Positions 1-12,290 of a stretch of 64,000 nucleotides of DNA are shown here, piece after piece. The stretch covers positions 51,625,501 to 51,689,500 of the forward strand of contig NC_068558.1 in assembly GCF_022201045.2 (NCBI RefSeq), given 5' to 3'. Numbering within the stretch: the stretch's first letter is position 1; each line of letters opens with the position of its first letter. The notes beneath the pieces are model-generated. The model made no database searches. It worked only from the letters and a program-made list of their open reading frames with translations, and was not told the DNA's origin. Source of the DNA: Citrus sinensis. Lineage: Eukaryota; Streptophyta; Magnoliopsida; Sapindales; Rutaceae. The position numbers and the translations under genes were made by a program.

Positions 1-1617
1 AATGAGAAGAGTAGGGTGACAATGAAGTGTTCGGCTTCAGGATGTACATGGAGAATACATGCGAGTCCAAATTGGAATAAGAAACATTTCCAAATTAAAA
101 CTCATTTGCCCGAACATACTCGTGAAAGAAACAGCAAAAACTATGAAGCAAATTCAACATGGATTGCTGCTACATTCCTTCATTTATTCAGAGCTAACAC
201 AGAAGTTCATATTGATGTGTTCGGGTCAGAATTATTCAGAAATTATGGGATAAAATGCTGCAATCAAAGGCTTTACAGAGCCAAGAACAAAGTCTTAGAG
301 CTGCTTGGTCAAGACCATAAGGCCAGTTTAACAAAGCTATTCAGGTACATGCATGCAATCTTAGCCTCAAATCTTGGTTCAACAGTGTCCCTAGAAAAAG
401 ATTGGCTTGGTGGTAGGGTGAATCTTCACTTTAAAATTTTTTTTGTATTCTTTGATGCATGTAGGAGGGGTTTTGTTTAGGGTTGTAGGCAGTTCATTGT
501 TGTAGATGATTGTCACTTAAAGGGTCTGTACAAAGGGGTTTTACTATCTGCTGTTAGTGTAGATGCCAACTACGGCATATATCCACTGGCCATGTGTGTT
601 GTAGAAACTGAAAACACTGAGTCTTGGGTTTATTTTATAGAGAAACTTTATGATCAAGTATGTTGTAACGATGGTGAGGGTTTGTGCTTCATAAGTGATA
701 GACAAAAGGGTATATTGAATGCACTTGATATGGTTTTTCCTCGGGCCATGAGAAGGTACTGTTGTAGGCACATATATGCAAACTTTAAGCTGAAATTTCC
801 AGGAATCTTGCTTAGGAATGAATTTTGGACAGCATGTAGAAGTGGAAACCAAGTGGAGTTCAACAATCATATGGCTGAAATTAACAGCATCAGCCATGCT
901 GCCCATAGGTGGCTGTTACAAATTCCTGTGACATGTTGGGCCAAATATTGCTTTTCCACACAAACCAAATGCTCACATGTCACAAATAATATGACGGAGT
1001 CCTTTAATAATTGGATAAGTAGCTTTAAAGGCATGCTAATAGTAAGAATGCTTGAGGAGATTAGGAGAAAAATTATGATCCTCATACATAAAAGACATGA
1101 GCTGGTCAATACTTGGCAAGATGAACTGCCTCCACTTGTTAGGAGAAGAGTAATGGAAGCAAGGGTTGAATCTAGGGCATTATCTGTAATATTTGGGCAC
1201 AATAAATCATTTGAAGTTATGGAAAATGTCTCCAAGAGGTGTGTTGTAGATATAGGCAGCAAGCACTGTGATTGCGGGGAGTGGGATATATCAGGCTTGC
1301 CTTGCAAGCATGCTATATGCTGAATTGATGCAATGAGGTATAATGTAAATGAATATGTCCATTCTTTGTTGAAAAAAAAGTGCATTTATGAAAACCTACC
1401 AGCACCAATTATATCCAGTGCCAGATGAAAGTAGATGGCCATTACTCCCACATGATAACTTGCTGCCACCAACTATCACTAGAGCTGCTGGCAAGCCCCA
1501 AACTAAAAGAAGAAGAGAGAATAGTGAAAGACAACCATTTAAGAGGAGCACAAGTGTAAGATGCTCTAACTGTGATGAGTGAGGCCACAACGTGAGGAGT
1601 TGCAAGTTTATTACCAA
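1..1617 (+). pseudogene. Decayed MULE (MuDR-type) transposase, truncated at window start
   Basis: One reading frame runs from the window edge to 1323 and carries the MuDR-type N-terminal zinc-binding region (C..C before an H-rich stretch near 30-110). The MULE transposase core follows: VVDDCHLKG at about 499-525 (first acidic residue), FISDRQKGI near 688 (second), the CRHIYANF motif near 757-780, and a candidate third acid in NNHMAEI near 860. A SWIM zinc finger (CDCGEWD...PCKHAIC) lies near 1266-1320. The frame is interrupted by TAG at 478-480 and TGA at 1321-1323. A frameshift then precedes the conserved YPVPDESRWP segment near 1412-1440. A CCHC zinc knuckle at 1562-1600 is split by TGA at 1580-1582. 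The transposase would cut and paste the element, but this copy cannot make an intact protein. The 5' part lies outside the window. Confidence 0.9.
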
Positions 1618-3369
1618 AGTTGGAAAAAATAAAAAATTAGTAAAGAAGAACTTCTATCAGGTCTTAGTTACTTGTTTGTAATGAAGTTTTTATATTGCTT
1701 TTGTTAGTCTTTGCCTATTTATATGATGAACTAAAATATTTTAATTATTTAAATGTAGGATCGAGGAGCGACATCCAGCTGTAACAAAAAAGAAGTTGTC
1801 ACATGTGGTCTAGCCATGAACACTCAGAACAGTGTCCATGAAAATGGTAAGCATTTCGTGTCTAGTTTATTTATTTTTTACACATATATACAAGTTTAAT
1901 TTCACCACCTGTTTGTTTTACTAATGTTGTAATTCCAAAATAATATGTTACATTTTAATTTTTGTACATTTTATTATGAAGGACAACTTACCCAAGAATG
2001 ACCATTGCCAAGTTAAAGCATCCAACAGCATTACAAATATGTTTTTTGTAATTATGGAAAGAGCAGTAGTGAAGCTAATCCCTTCTAACAAATTCTTTTG
2101 AGGGATCAGATGATGCATCACCTTAACTGTAAGCATTGCTATGAAGATGTCGTATCATCTTTTTGTCACTCAACCATAGATATAGGTTTGAGTTTTTGTA
2201 CATTTTGTAGTTGTGTGGTACATACAAACACACACTTTTGATGGGGCAATATATGCCTTGCCTATTTTTGTCATTTCAAGTAGATATTATAGGTGATAAC
2301 TTCCTGTTATTCTAAACAGAGGGTATTGTTATTTGTATTGGCTAATAGGAATTCAGCCATTGATGACATGTGATACTCTTATTGTTGCTGGAATGCATAC
2401 GTCTTTATAATCTAAATATAAAAAAATTATGTGCTTTATATTGTTTCAGTACTTCATTCCTTATTGATTTTAATTTGTTGATTAAGGATTGAATATTTTA
2501 TGGCAGTCAAGGGTTAACTTCAGCAAAGGCTTATGTTCTTGTTATGTTTGACATTGTCAATTTGAACAGCAGCATTTCCTCAGCATTTCCTCTGCTTGTA
2601 CATGTTATTATGAAATGAGACTTGCTTTGTTTGCGAGGACAAATGGATATATAGTTTGTGCATATTGTTGTGTGTTATTAGATGTATGTTTCTTAAGAAA
2701 TTAACTTGAACAATGTGCTATGTTTGTGCTAGGTGTTATGAAGCGAGTTGCTTGTATGTACTTGTTGAACTTACTAAAGGATGTAACTGCTCATGTGTGT
2801 TATTTATTGTGTGTGCTGGATATGTATAGATATGAACAGCAACATGTGCTGGGTTTGTGGTGGTTCTTATGAAATAAATTGTTGTGTGTCAGTGTGTGCT
2901 TGTTGTCTTTTGAACAACAGCAGCTTCCCATTAACAAAGTTCTTCCAAGCTGGCTCATAAATTTGTTGCATGCTTGATTGGCTGGATGTGTTTGAGCTAT
3001 CAGAATCCATTTAGTTGAGACAATGCATCAGTTTCTTTATGTTGAATGCTGTTGTGGATGAGTTGAATGAATGATGAGTTTGAGACAAATGCAAAGATTT
3101 TTTATACCTTTGTTGAATGCTTATGTTGATAAGAAGAAAATGAAGAATAGATTGTACTTTGTGATTTACTAAGCCTCCATTTATAGCAACTGCTGCTGCT
3201 CAAATTTTTACCGTTTACTTACAACTGCTACTTTTATAAATTTATTTTAGTTTTACTTTTTTTAAATAAGCACTGTCAATTACTTCATATAGTTGGGCAT
3301 TTTGGTCTTTTTTGAATTTTTGTGATTCCCGCCATTTTTAATACCCATCAGTTCTCATCCATTTTATTT
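1618..3369. other. Non-coding interior/3' part of the MULE
   Basis: AT-rich DNA with no convincing gene. It lies between the transposase remnant and the probable right terminus, so it is best read as 3' untranslated or internal element sequence. A stretch near 1760-1845 might hold a last decayed transposase exon, but I could not establish a frame. Confidence 0.4.
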
Positions 3370-3525
3370 AACAATTTATTATTTTGGCGGGAAGGGTATT
3401 TTAGTAAATTTAATAGTCAACTTAACTTATACTTAACGGCGAGGGAGGTATGTGTAATTACATTAATACTTTCTATCAAAGTGTTAATACTTCAAACTTC
3501 AGGGGAGGTCCTTAAAAATTACCCC
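3370..3525. repeat. Probable right terminal inverted repeat of the MULE
   Basis: Read on the minus strand from 3525, this begins GGGTAATTTTTAAGGACC and continues through CTCCCCTGAAG, a typical start for plant MULE termini. It runs through a GGCGGGAA box near 3386-3394. It lies downstream of the transposase remnant in the right orientation to be its 3' terminus. The matching left terminus would be before position 1, so the pairing and the target duplication cannot be checked here. Confidence 0.5.
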
Positions 3526-3739
3526 ATACAAAAATAAGCAGCTCATGTGCTAACAAAATATAATGAACTATAGCTTTAGATAATGAGCAATAGCTTTTTG
3601 ATAACTTATGTAGATTCTCTACTTATTTATCTCTATTATTTAATTTTGTAGTCAATTACTTCATTTTCTACCCGAGATGGTACATGTACATAATACATAC
3701 TTACAAAATTAGAACCATACTTGACGTGTTCAAAAATCT

Positions 3740-4330
3740 CACTTCATTTGTTTAAACAACTTAAAATAGCTAACACTTGATTTATTCAAAAGACTTAATC
3801 AGTTTTTATTTGATTTATTCAAAAGACTTACTCGACTTAATACTCGTTGTATTCAAAAGATTTACTCAACCCCTACTTGATGTGATAAAAAAAAAAAAAC
3901 TTACTTGACTTCATCAAACAACTTAAAATAATTAATATTCAAATTGTTCAAAAAATTACTCATCTCCTATTTATCATTTTCAAAGGACTTAAAATTAATA
4001 CTCAACTTATTCACTAGACTTACTCGACTTATTCGTAAACTTACTTGACTTCTACTCGACTTGTTCAGGGACTTGTTCTACTAATTATCCCAAATTATTC
4101 TATACTACTCGACTAATCTTCTGGCTTGTGCTTTACTACTAGACTTACTATTACTCGACATATCTCTCGACTTCATATCCGACTTACATCATAACTTACT
4201 CGACTTACTTCAATTTTTGTTACACTAGATACTCGACTTACTTGACTTCTTGTTCGACTAGATACTTCACTTCTTGCTCAACTTAATACTCGACTAACTC
4301 AAATTCATACTCGACTTGTTCTTGGAATTA
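3740..4330. repeat. Diffuse degenerate repeat rich in CTCGACTT
   Basis: The words CTCGACTT, CTTGACTT and CTCGACTA recur more than a dozen times at irregular spacing of roughly 10-40 bases. They are interspersed with ATTCAAAAGACTTA. No reading frame is present. It looks like an old, diverged tandem array rather than a clean satellite. Confidence 0.6.
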
Positions 4331-6820
4331 TATTTCAATCACCTAAAATTTAAATTGAATATTTTGATTTTATATCCCTACATTTTATGTAATTGTGTGT
4401 ATGTGTGCAAGCACTAAAATGTATAATATACTATTACAAACTAATAAACTCATAAATCATTAGCAAATATACTTGTAATGAAATCAAATCAAACCCTCAC
4501 CAAACAATTATGTAAAATGTTTATATTTCAAAAATACATAATCCACCACTTGATAATGCACCAACGAGACTATTTTTGAAGAGTTTATTTTTTATTAAAA
4601 ACCTTTGTATTGGAGGTAAGTCATGAAATGGTGAGAGATGAGACAACCACGAGAGAGGAAGAAGGAATTGGTGAGGTGTGAAAAAATATGAAATGGTGAG
4701 ATGAGAAAATGTAGAGGTAGATAGTTTTTAATGGTATTTTCAACCTTTTCTTCCTTGGGACATATGTATGAAATGGGTTATCAGTTTGCTATTTAGGAGC
4801 AAATGGAGTACATTTGAAGAAAAAAACCCAAAATCAATTGGGACCAAGTTCACGTGCGGTTCACAAGGAAGACAGCCATGGATAGTGTTTTACGGTTGGA
4901 TTGCTGTGCGCTGTGGGATTGTCCGACAATTCTTCGGTAGGAATAGTCGCAGGACATGTAACACACGTGTGGGGAAACGTCGGCAATACTCAATTCTCAG
5001 TTGGTGCTTTATATGCATAAAATAATTTTATAATAGAAATAAATATCTTTTATTTAATTAAAATAAGAGATAAATTAAAAAAAATAAAAATCTATTTATA
5101 AAATCTGTTAAAATAATTTTAGATAAATATCAATCATAACAGAAAACGAAATAAGTCTACTCCATCGTAGTAGTAATGCAGACATGCAGTGACCGTGAGC
5201 GAGCAAGTTGCTATTACATTATCACCAAGCTGGCCTACATGTTTGCAGGTAATGAAACGCGTCACGTCACCCGTTCTCAGCCACTCGTACCAATCATCTC
5301 AACGCCAGCTCAATGATTGTTCAAAAACAAGCAAAAAATCAAAAATCAAAAATAATAAAATAAAAAAGCGGCTAAGACTAAAATACCAATTTGAAGTGTC
5401 AATGGAATTGAAGTCCATTGTGGAACATGACTCTCAACATCCTTAAAACTATTAAAAGGTTAATGTCTGTACGAGATATTGTCCTAATTATGGAGAGAAG
5501 ATCATATACAAAAATCTCATGCAATGTACATCATACATACTCGTACAATCATACTGGATTCTATTTTTAATTTTTTAAAAGAAATTTTGAACAATTTTAT
5601 CAGTTAAATAAAGAAAAATAAAATTTACAAGGTGCTGACGCGGAATCGAGGGGTATCCAACTCCAATGATTGGAAAGGAATGGTGTCTAGTAAGCGAGGA
5701 CAAGAAAACAATCGTGGCTGCAGCAAGATACAGCACGTGTAATAATCTTTCGAAACAGTACACGTGTCAGAGAGCACATGCTTGAACACGTGAACTCTGG
5801 ACATATTATTTATGGGCTGCTGGCCATATTTTACACCACACTTCCTCACGTGAACTACACTCGCCCTCACGGCCACTCTTGGACCGACAAATTAAATAAG
5901 TAAAAGCTTTAAATTAAACCCGATTAAAATTGAGGAAATATCAATTAACCCAGTAGTGATGTCTGCCACATGGACACGCACGTGGGGGGGACTTAATCGT
6001 GCAGCCGACATCTCAAATCATTTTGCTAAGTTTCACGCCCACCTGTGGCGCAATTCAGTTCAAAGTTGTAGGAAGATTAGGTAACTACTCGGTTGCCGTG
6101 TGTAATCTTTTTTCAAAGGCTAGCAAACATCCACAAAGCGCCTCATAAATCACTTGAAAATTCAAATCACCGACTTGCGTAAAATTTTTAATCATCGATA
6201 GTATAATGTTTCTAAATATTATTTAATTGCCAACATAAAAATTAGAACGCTATTTAAATTTTGTACGCTTATCGTCTTTTCAAAACATAAATCATATAAC
6301 ATGCACAACTATTATATTTTGTGTAATTTTAGGAATTATTAATCATAATACTTTGTTGAAATAACAAATGAATATTATATAATTATTGAAGCGGAATTTT
6401 TTGTATGTTAATTCTGAAAAAGTAATAGTTTAATATTTGTCTGGATAGTGCTATGGCCAATGAGTGAAATGATGATTTCACGGTGAAAATTTATCTTTAC
6501 ATCAAATCTAACTTAAAATTACAATATACCATAAAATTTGAGGAAAAAATATTTTTTTATAAATCAACTAAAAAATTAGGAAAATATTATTTTTCGTAGT
6601 CAAATGTATTAGGTTTTTTTTTCTTTGTTTTCAAAGTATAAAAGTATCAATAAATAATCCGGACATTTATTGTTGTAGCATACAATAGTGGAAATAATAA
6701 AAGAGAATACCGAGCTAATTTTAATTTATGATTATTATTGTTTCACTATTTTAAGAATTGAAAAATATCAAATGGTTACAATAAGTATTGTTCACTATCA
6801 TTATGAGAAATGTTCCAGTC
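4331..6820. other. Gene-free intergenic DNA
   Basis: No exon-like or RNA-gene-like sequence was recognised. Several ACGTG words (for example near 5734, 5760, 5789 and 5848) resemble G-box/ABRE cores, but there is no adjacent gene for them to serve. The short open frames here have no recognisable protein features. Confidence 0.4.
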
Positions 6821-6950
6821 AGGAATTTTAAAGTGCGGAAAAGTACGGGAAACCTTTTAAACCGCATGGTTTTAAAGGTTAAAAACTGTAAGCCTTCAAA
6901 GCCGTGTGATTTTAAAGCTTTTCCAGACTTTCCCGCACTTTAAAATCCCT
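6821..6950. repeat. Foldback (palindromic) MITE-like element
   Basis: Two arms of about 60 bases are imperfect reverse complements of each other around a centre near 6885. The left arm starts AGGAATTTTAAAGTGCGG. The right arm ends CCGCACTTTAAAATCCCT. No coding content. The size and near-complete palindrome fit a foldback MITE; a transcript would form a long hairpin. Confidence 0.7.
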
Positions 6951-7487
6951 TATCAGAAAACTACTACTATCATTATACTCTTATAACTTTATAAAATCTT
7001 TCATTTTACTACTTTTCTTTTAAAACCATTAGTTGACTAGTCAAATATTAATTTTATCCTTTTATAATAATATAGAGGTATACAAATAAAGGTATCAAAT
7101 AGTAGATAAAAAATAATGTTATGCCCTTAAATTATTAATAATAGTTTTAACCATGAATTTATAAATAACTCTATAATTTGTTATAACTATAAAAGTAGTG
7201 AATTAAAAAAAATCTGGATATTTTTGTTAAAAACACACACAATCTATTCTATTTAAAAAAAATACTTAAAACTTATATATAGAATCAACACTTACATATT
7301 TATTTATTTTTGAATAGATTGTACTTTTAAAAAAAAACATTCGGGTTAATTTTTTCAATTCACTTTTTTATAGTTATAAAAAATTTAATATTATTCATAA
7401 ATTTATGGTTAAATAATTTAAAGGCATAACAATAATTTTATGTTCATTATTTAATACATCTATCTGTGTATTTTATTAATCAACTAA

Positions 7488-8078
7488 GGTGGCATTTATT
7501 TTTTTATCTGAAATCTGAATAGACATGAATTAGTCTGAATTCTGAATAGATCTGAATGTCTGAATTTGAATAATATGTTTGTTTTTTTGTCTGAATCTCA
7601 GAAAATAAGTATTAAGTTATTTTTTTTAACTGAAAAAACTGAAAATATGTAATTTTATATTTGTATCCTTATTAAATTTGAATGTCAGATAAATAATATA
7701 TTAAATACCACAATATTTTAACATTTATAAGTAAAACTATATTCAAGTGAATGCATAATTATTTTAGAATTTTAATATATAAAATACCATAAATTTTAAA
7801 TTTTATCGTATATAATATAAGAAAGAAAAAACAGTGATATTTTTATGTGGGGTAAATGTCTATGGGTGAGTTTTGAGATAGATATGAAAAAAAATTTTAA
7901 AGCATGGATATTTTTGACATTAGTAAGTAATTGACTTAAATCAGATTTCTCCATTAAGTAAAAAGTTAAAAAATTAGCTTATTTTATTAAGTTAAAATTA
8001 TCTAAAAAGTCTCATTAAATTATAAAAATAAATACTTCTAATTAATTTAATTAATTAAGTTAAAAAATAAACGCCACC
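7488..8078. mobile_element. Non-autonomous DNA transposon (PIF/Harbinger-like MITE), copy 1
   Basis: The ends are inverted repeats: GGTGGCATTTATTTTTTTA on the left, and the right end read in reverse is GGTGGCGTTTATTTTTTAA. The 3-bp sequence TAA flanks both sides and fits the 3-bp target duplication of PIF/Harbinger (Tourist) elements. The 591-bp interior is AT-rich and non-coding, with a run of TCTGAAT words. A diverged second copy lies at about 49952-50585. Confidence 0.75.
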
Positions 8079-8224
8079 TAATAGTCCAAATGAAAAAAAA
8101 TATTGAAATGAAAGGTTTTAAAAAATTATAATAATAAAATGATAAAAGAATAATATTTCCTATAGTCATTCCATATTTTACCGCTCTTAAAACAGTGAAA
8201 TAATAAAAACCATTTAACTTAAAA

Positions 8225-8660
8225 AAATGATTCTCAATCTCATAATTTGGTCAGCAAGTGGAGCGGTATACTCGGGGAAGCGCGTGGTGGATGACAAGTC
8301 GCAGGAATGCATGGAATCCCTGTGAGGGAGAGGGAGGATCCAATGATTATCGAGAAGTTTGGTGTCTGGGTGTGAAGAGACAGGGTGACACGCACGAGTG
8401 TGATCGTGGGACCACGTGTTACAGGTTGCTCATGCATCACATGCTGCTTGCACGTGAATTCATGTATCTTCTTCTCCACGGGACCTCCACTCTTCTTTTC
8501 TTCGCTTCTTCTCTCTGCTACTAGACCTAAGCTACGGTCCGAGTGTATATATACAAGTCTAACAGATTTGGACGTACATTTTCTCAATATAATTTGCTGC
8601 TGCATGGGAGAATAATCTTTCCACGAGGATCCTTCGCTTCCAGTTAAATTGAGAATCAAA
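8225..8660. other. G+C-richer island bounded by a short inverted repeat
   Basis: TGATTCTCAATCT near 8228 and its near reverse complement (AATTGAGAATCA) near 8645 bracket a block clearly richer in G+C than its neighbours. Overlapping open frames run on both strands, but neither encodes anything recognisable. It could be a small element or captured genomic sequence. Confidence 0.3.
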
Positions 8661-11600
8661 TTGAAAAAGAAAAGAAATATATAGATTTTAATGTAGCGGT
8701 TTTGGTCCTTTAATAAATTAGAACTTTTTTTTTTTCATTTGAAATAAAAATAAGATCTCCTTCGTTAAAAGGGTACTCTTAGATACTATTTTTTAAAAAT
8801 CAGTATTCATTTAACTTATTTTTTATTTTAATAATTTAAGGAATGTTTCGCTAGAAAATTATTCTTTCTCTTATATATAAAATACTAAGTGAACTAAACA
8901 CTAATAAAAATAGTATATAACTACCATCGGGTTACAATATATGCTAAAAGTTTTATACATTATGTGTGTTGACCTTAGCTGCCAACCCCGTTATATTACT
9001 TATACTTTCATTAATTTAACTAAGTTACTGAAAATGTAACTTAGCAAAAGCTATCTTTTAAATAATCAATCAAAGAATGACAATTAATAATGAACTTTTG
9101 AAATCATTAGACAGCACGCGACCTAACTGGTCATTCTTTGATGATTGATGGAAATCGTTGGATGAATTAAACCCTATTAAAAAGGTGATAAAAACACTGG
9201 GTATATTTCAAAAGAAGGAAAAAAAAAAAATGAACTCCAAACGTCGTCATCCTTCTATGAAGATTTGGTACCAAGATCAGTGTTCAAGATTGATGTAGCA
9301 CGGGGATGGCAGGGCTTTCTGTCTCCATAGTTTGAAGGAGTCACGTGACACTCACTTTGGAAGATTTATGAGGAGATTTAGTGGACAAGAACCATTGAGG
9401 TTGCTGCTGGGTTTCAATCGTATTCGATAGAGGTCTAGTTGCATTTATTCAAAGATTTTGGCCCCAGCCACTGTAATCATCATAGAGCATTTTAATGGGA
9501 GTTGAGAATGATCTTACAATAATTTCCCAATTAAACTACATGACGAGACCAAGGCTAGGCCGATTGCACAGCCGACATGCTTACTCAGTCTCAAGGTTTA
9601 TGTAATGTGCTTACAAATGAGGAGAAAGAAAAAATGCCAAATAATGTATTTAAAAATTCGATTGCAGCAGTTGTACGCCACCGGCCAGCACGCAATTGGG
9701 CAAAATATTATTGCAGCAAGGTCGTCACTAATTGCGGCGAGTTTGTAACAGTAATTCTGCTGCCACCTTCGTTTGTGTGGCAAATTGCAAAATGTGTTCA
9801 GGCAAGTCTGTTAAAAGTCACTGAGATTGGTTTATTTGTAACTTTTTTTTTTGTTGATATAAAAAAAAAACAAACTTAAATTGGGTACAATAAGAAGCTG
9901 AAAATTTATTATATTTGTATCTTTCTCGCTTTTATTGTGTTTATATTTTCCATTAATATCGTATGATTTAATTAAAGTGCTGAATATGTATGATTTAACT
10001 GAAGTGCTGAATATTAACCACGATATAAAAATTCTTTCTTAATTTAAACTCTCACGGACTTTTAAATTTCTCAAACTAAGTATTTGTTAATAAAAGAAAA
10101 TTAATATTAAGCATCTTAATACTTGAGTCATTTGAGGCCTAGTAATAATTGTTATGCGTCACTCTTCTATTTGATGATAAAATTTAATAATCTATGAAAT
10201 TATCATTCTTCAATACAATAGATGAATACCTCATAAATTGAGATTCAATCTAATAATTAAATGTTAAAATTCGTAAACATTACTCATAAACTAATAACAT
10301 AAACAACTGTGATCTCAAATTTTGTTAACAAAATGTTCATGAAAAGGAGAAATTTTTGAAATGCATAAGAGATAATACAACTAATAAATATATGTATAAC
10401 ATGTATAATTAAATTTAATATAACCACTACTTACAGAATAAAATTTTAAATTAAATGCACACACGTATCATAATATTATTTACTTGTTATATAGCTAAAA
10501 TGATACTTTTAATGCATTTTAGAATTTTTTTATGACAAGATATTTGACAATCAACAGAATTAATGACGTTTTTACACCGATTTGTCATTGGTGATTATTT
10601 ATAAGAAACTGCTCTCACTAATCCTTTTAATGAACACAATAATAATATTTATGACATGCTATTATCATGTTCATGGGTCTCGTTGAACGTTAGTTTTGAA
10701 AATTTGACCGATCAATAACTAAAGCAAATCCACGCAGACAAAGCGAAAACTTTCATTAAAGCTATTAAATGGGCAGTAAAAAATTTGACCATCTGCATGT
10801 TCCCTTCGAAGACAACCCCACGAGGTTTCCCCAAAAACCAAAACGCCCTTTTAAGTCTGTACCATAAAATCATGATCACCACCACCACCACCTCTGACCG
10901 CTCACTAGTCACTCCATTGAGCCCAACGCCGATCCACGCGCCAACACGCGCTCCAGATAACCAAAAAAAAAAAAGGGGCCCATTGTTGGATTTCAATTCT
11001 CGATGCTCGTGATTTGATGTTGGCCTGCTGGTAAAAAGCCATGTTATGGGGGGCCACCTTTAATGAGCCCCTGCATAATTTTGGGCCCACGTTAAATTGG
11101 TGGCACATGATTTATCATTATGATGTGATGATTTTCAAGCGCGCGGCCTCGTGCGTGTGGGTGCAAGTGCAACCGCTGCTTTTATTTCTCGTTGGTCAAT
11201 GGTCAACTAGCAAGAAAGCCGCTTTTTAAGGAAAGTTAATAAAAACCTAGACAAGACACAAGCCGTGGTCACATAGCTTTACATTAAAAGAACTCAGTTT
11301 AGTTCACAGTATTTTTAACCACAGTTAAACGAAACTAACCACGATTATGAGGAAAAGATTAACGGGGTTATGACATCTTAGATCCCTCTATATTGAAAAT
11401 ATCAGCCTATATATTGAAAATATCAGCAATATTACTGTCTATTTAAATGAATTTATGGACTTGTTGGTTTCAATGTCTCGAGAACATTCCAATCTAATTA
11501 TTTATTTTGAAAAATGCTAACTTACTGGAATGAAGATGCGACTGAAATGTTACAAATTATTAAAAAAAAATAAGAATGTGTAATTTTTTTGTTATTTACT

Positions 11601-12290
11601 TCACATTCTTTAAATATTTTAATTTTTCACTAATGCTTAGAAAAAAGAGAAGTAAAATTTTACGTTGTTAAGCATTTTAATATTTCACTCATAGTTGTAA
11701 CTTTTTTATAATTTTAAATATTTTGATCACTTCTTTTAGACAAAGTAAGATTTAAGGATTCTTATTTCTTATTAATAATAGTAGGAATTCAGTGTAAAAA
11801 GTTCAAACTATCTTCTTTTAGATATAAATTTACCAAAATTAAGGACTCAAAAACTGTGAACTCAAAGATTTAAACCAGGGTTAAGTTGTGCTAGCTCAGC
11901 AAGCCTATGAGCCCGAGGTATCTCCATATCATCATTGAGCCAACAGGGCCACTGAGGCACTGTCACAAAGTAAAATTAAAATTTCTCTCTCTTTCAATCT
12001 CTGTAAAGCTTTATATATATATATGAGTCAACCTACCATGCAGCGCTGTATCTCATACAGCACATGCATGCAACCGGTACAACCGGTTTTTAACCGGATA
12101 ATATAATGAAAATTATATTTTTATTTGTTTTTAATGTGAAAAAATTATGAAAAAATTTGGAAAAAAAAGAGTAAAATTTTAATTAAATAAGGAAAAAGAT
12201 TGTAATAATTTAAAATTTAAAAATAGTACAAAAAATATAAACATATCACAAAATGGTTACATTCCTACTTATTTTGTCACATTCCAATAT
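8661..12290. other. Gene-free intergenic DNA
   Basis: AT-rich DNA without recognisable genes. Local islands of higher G+C near 9230-9480 and 10780-11220 contain short open frames with no domain or family resemblance. An inverted repeat of TCAAAGAATGAC lies near 9069-9140. A segment near 12040-12180 resembles sequence near 32800-32960. Confidence 0.4.

Noticed and set aside
8240-8659. Genes on either strand (139 and 88 residues)
   Set aside because: Overlapping frames with no domain, no plausible splice context and no family resemblance.
9577-9879. 100-residue open frame
   Set aside because: Cysteine/aromatic content is random-looking, it ends in a poly-K tract from an A-run, and nothing recognisable is encoded.
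10712-11229. Several overlapping frames of 60-95 residues on both strands
   Set aside because: They arise from locally lower stop frequency in a G+C-richer patch; no conserved motif seen.
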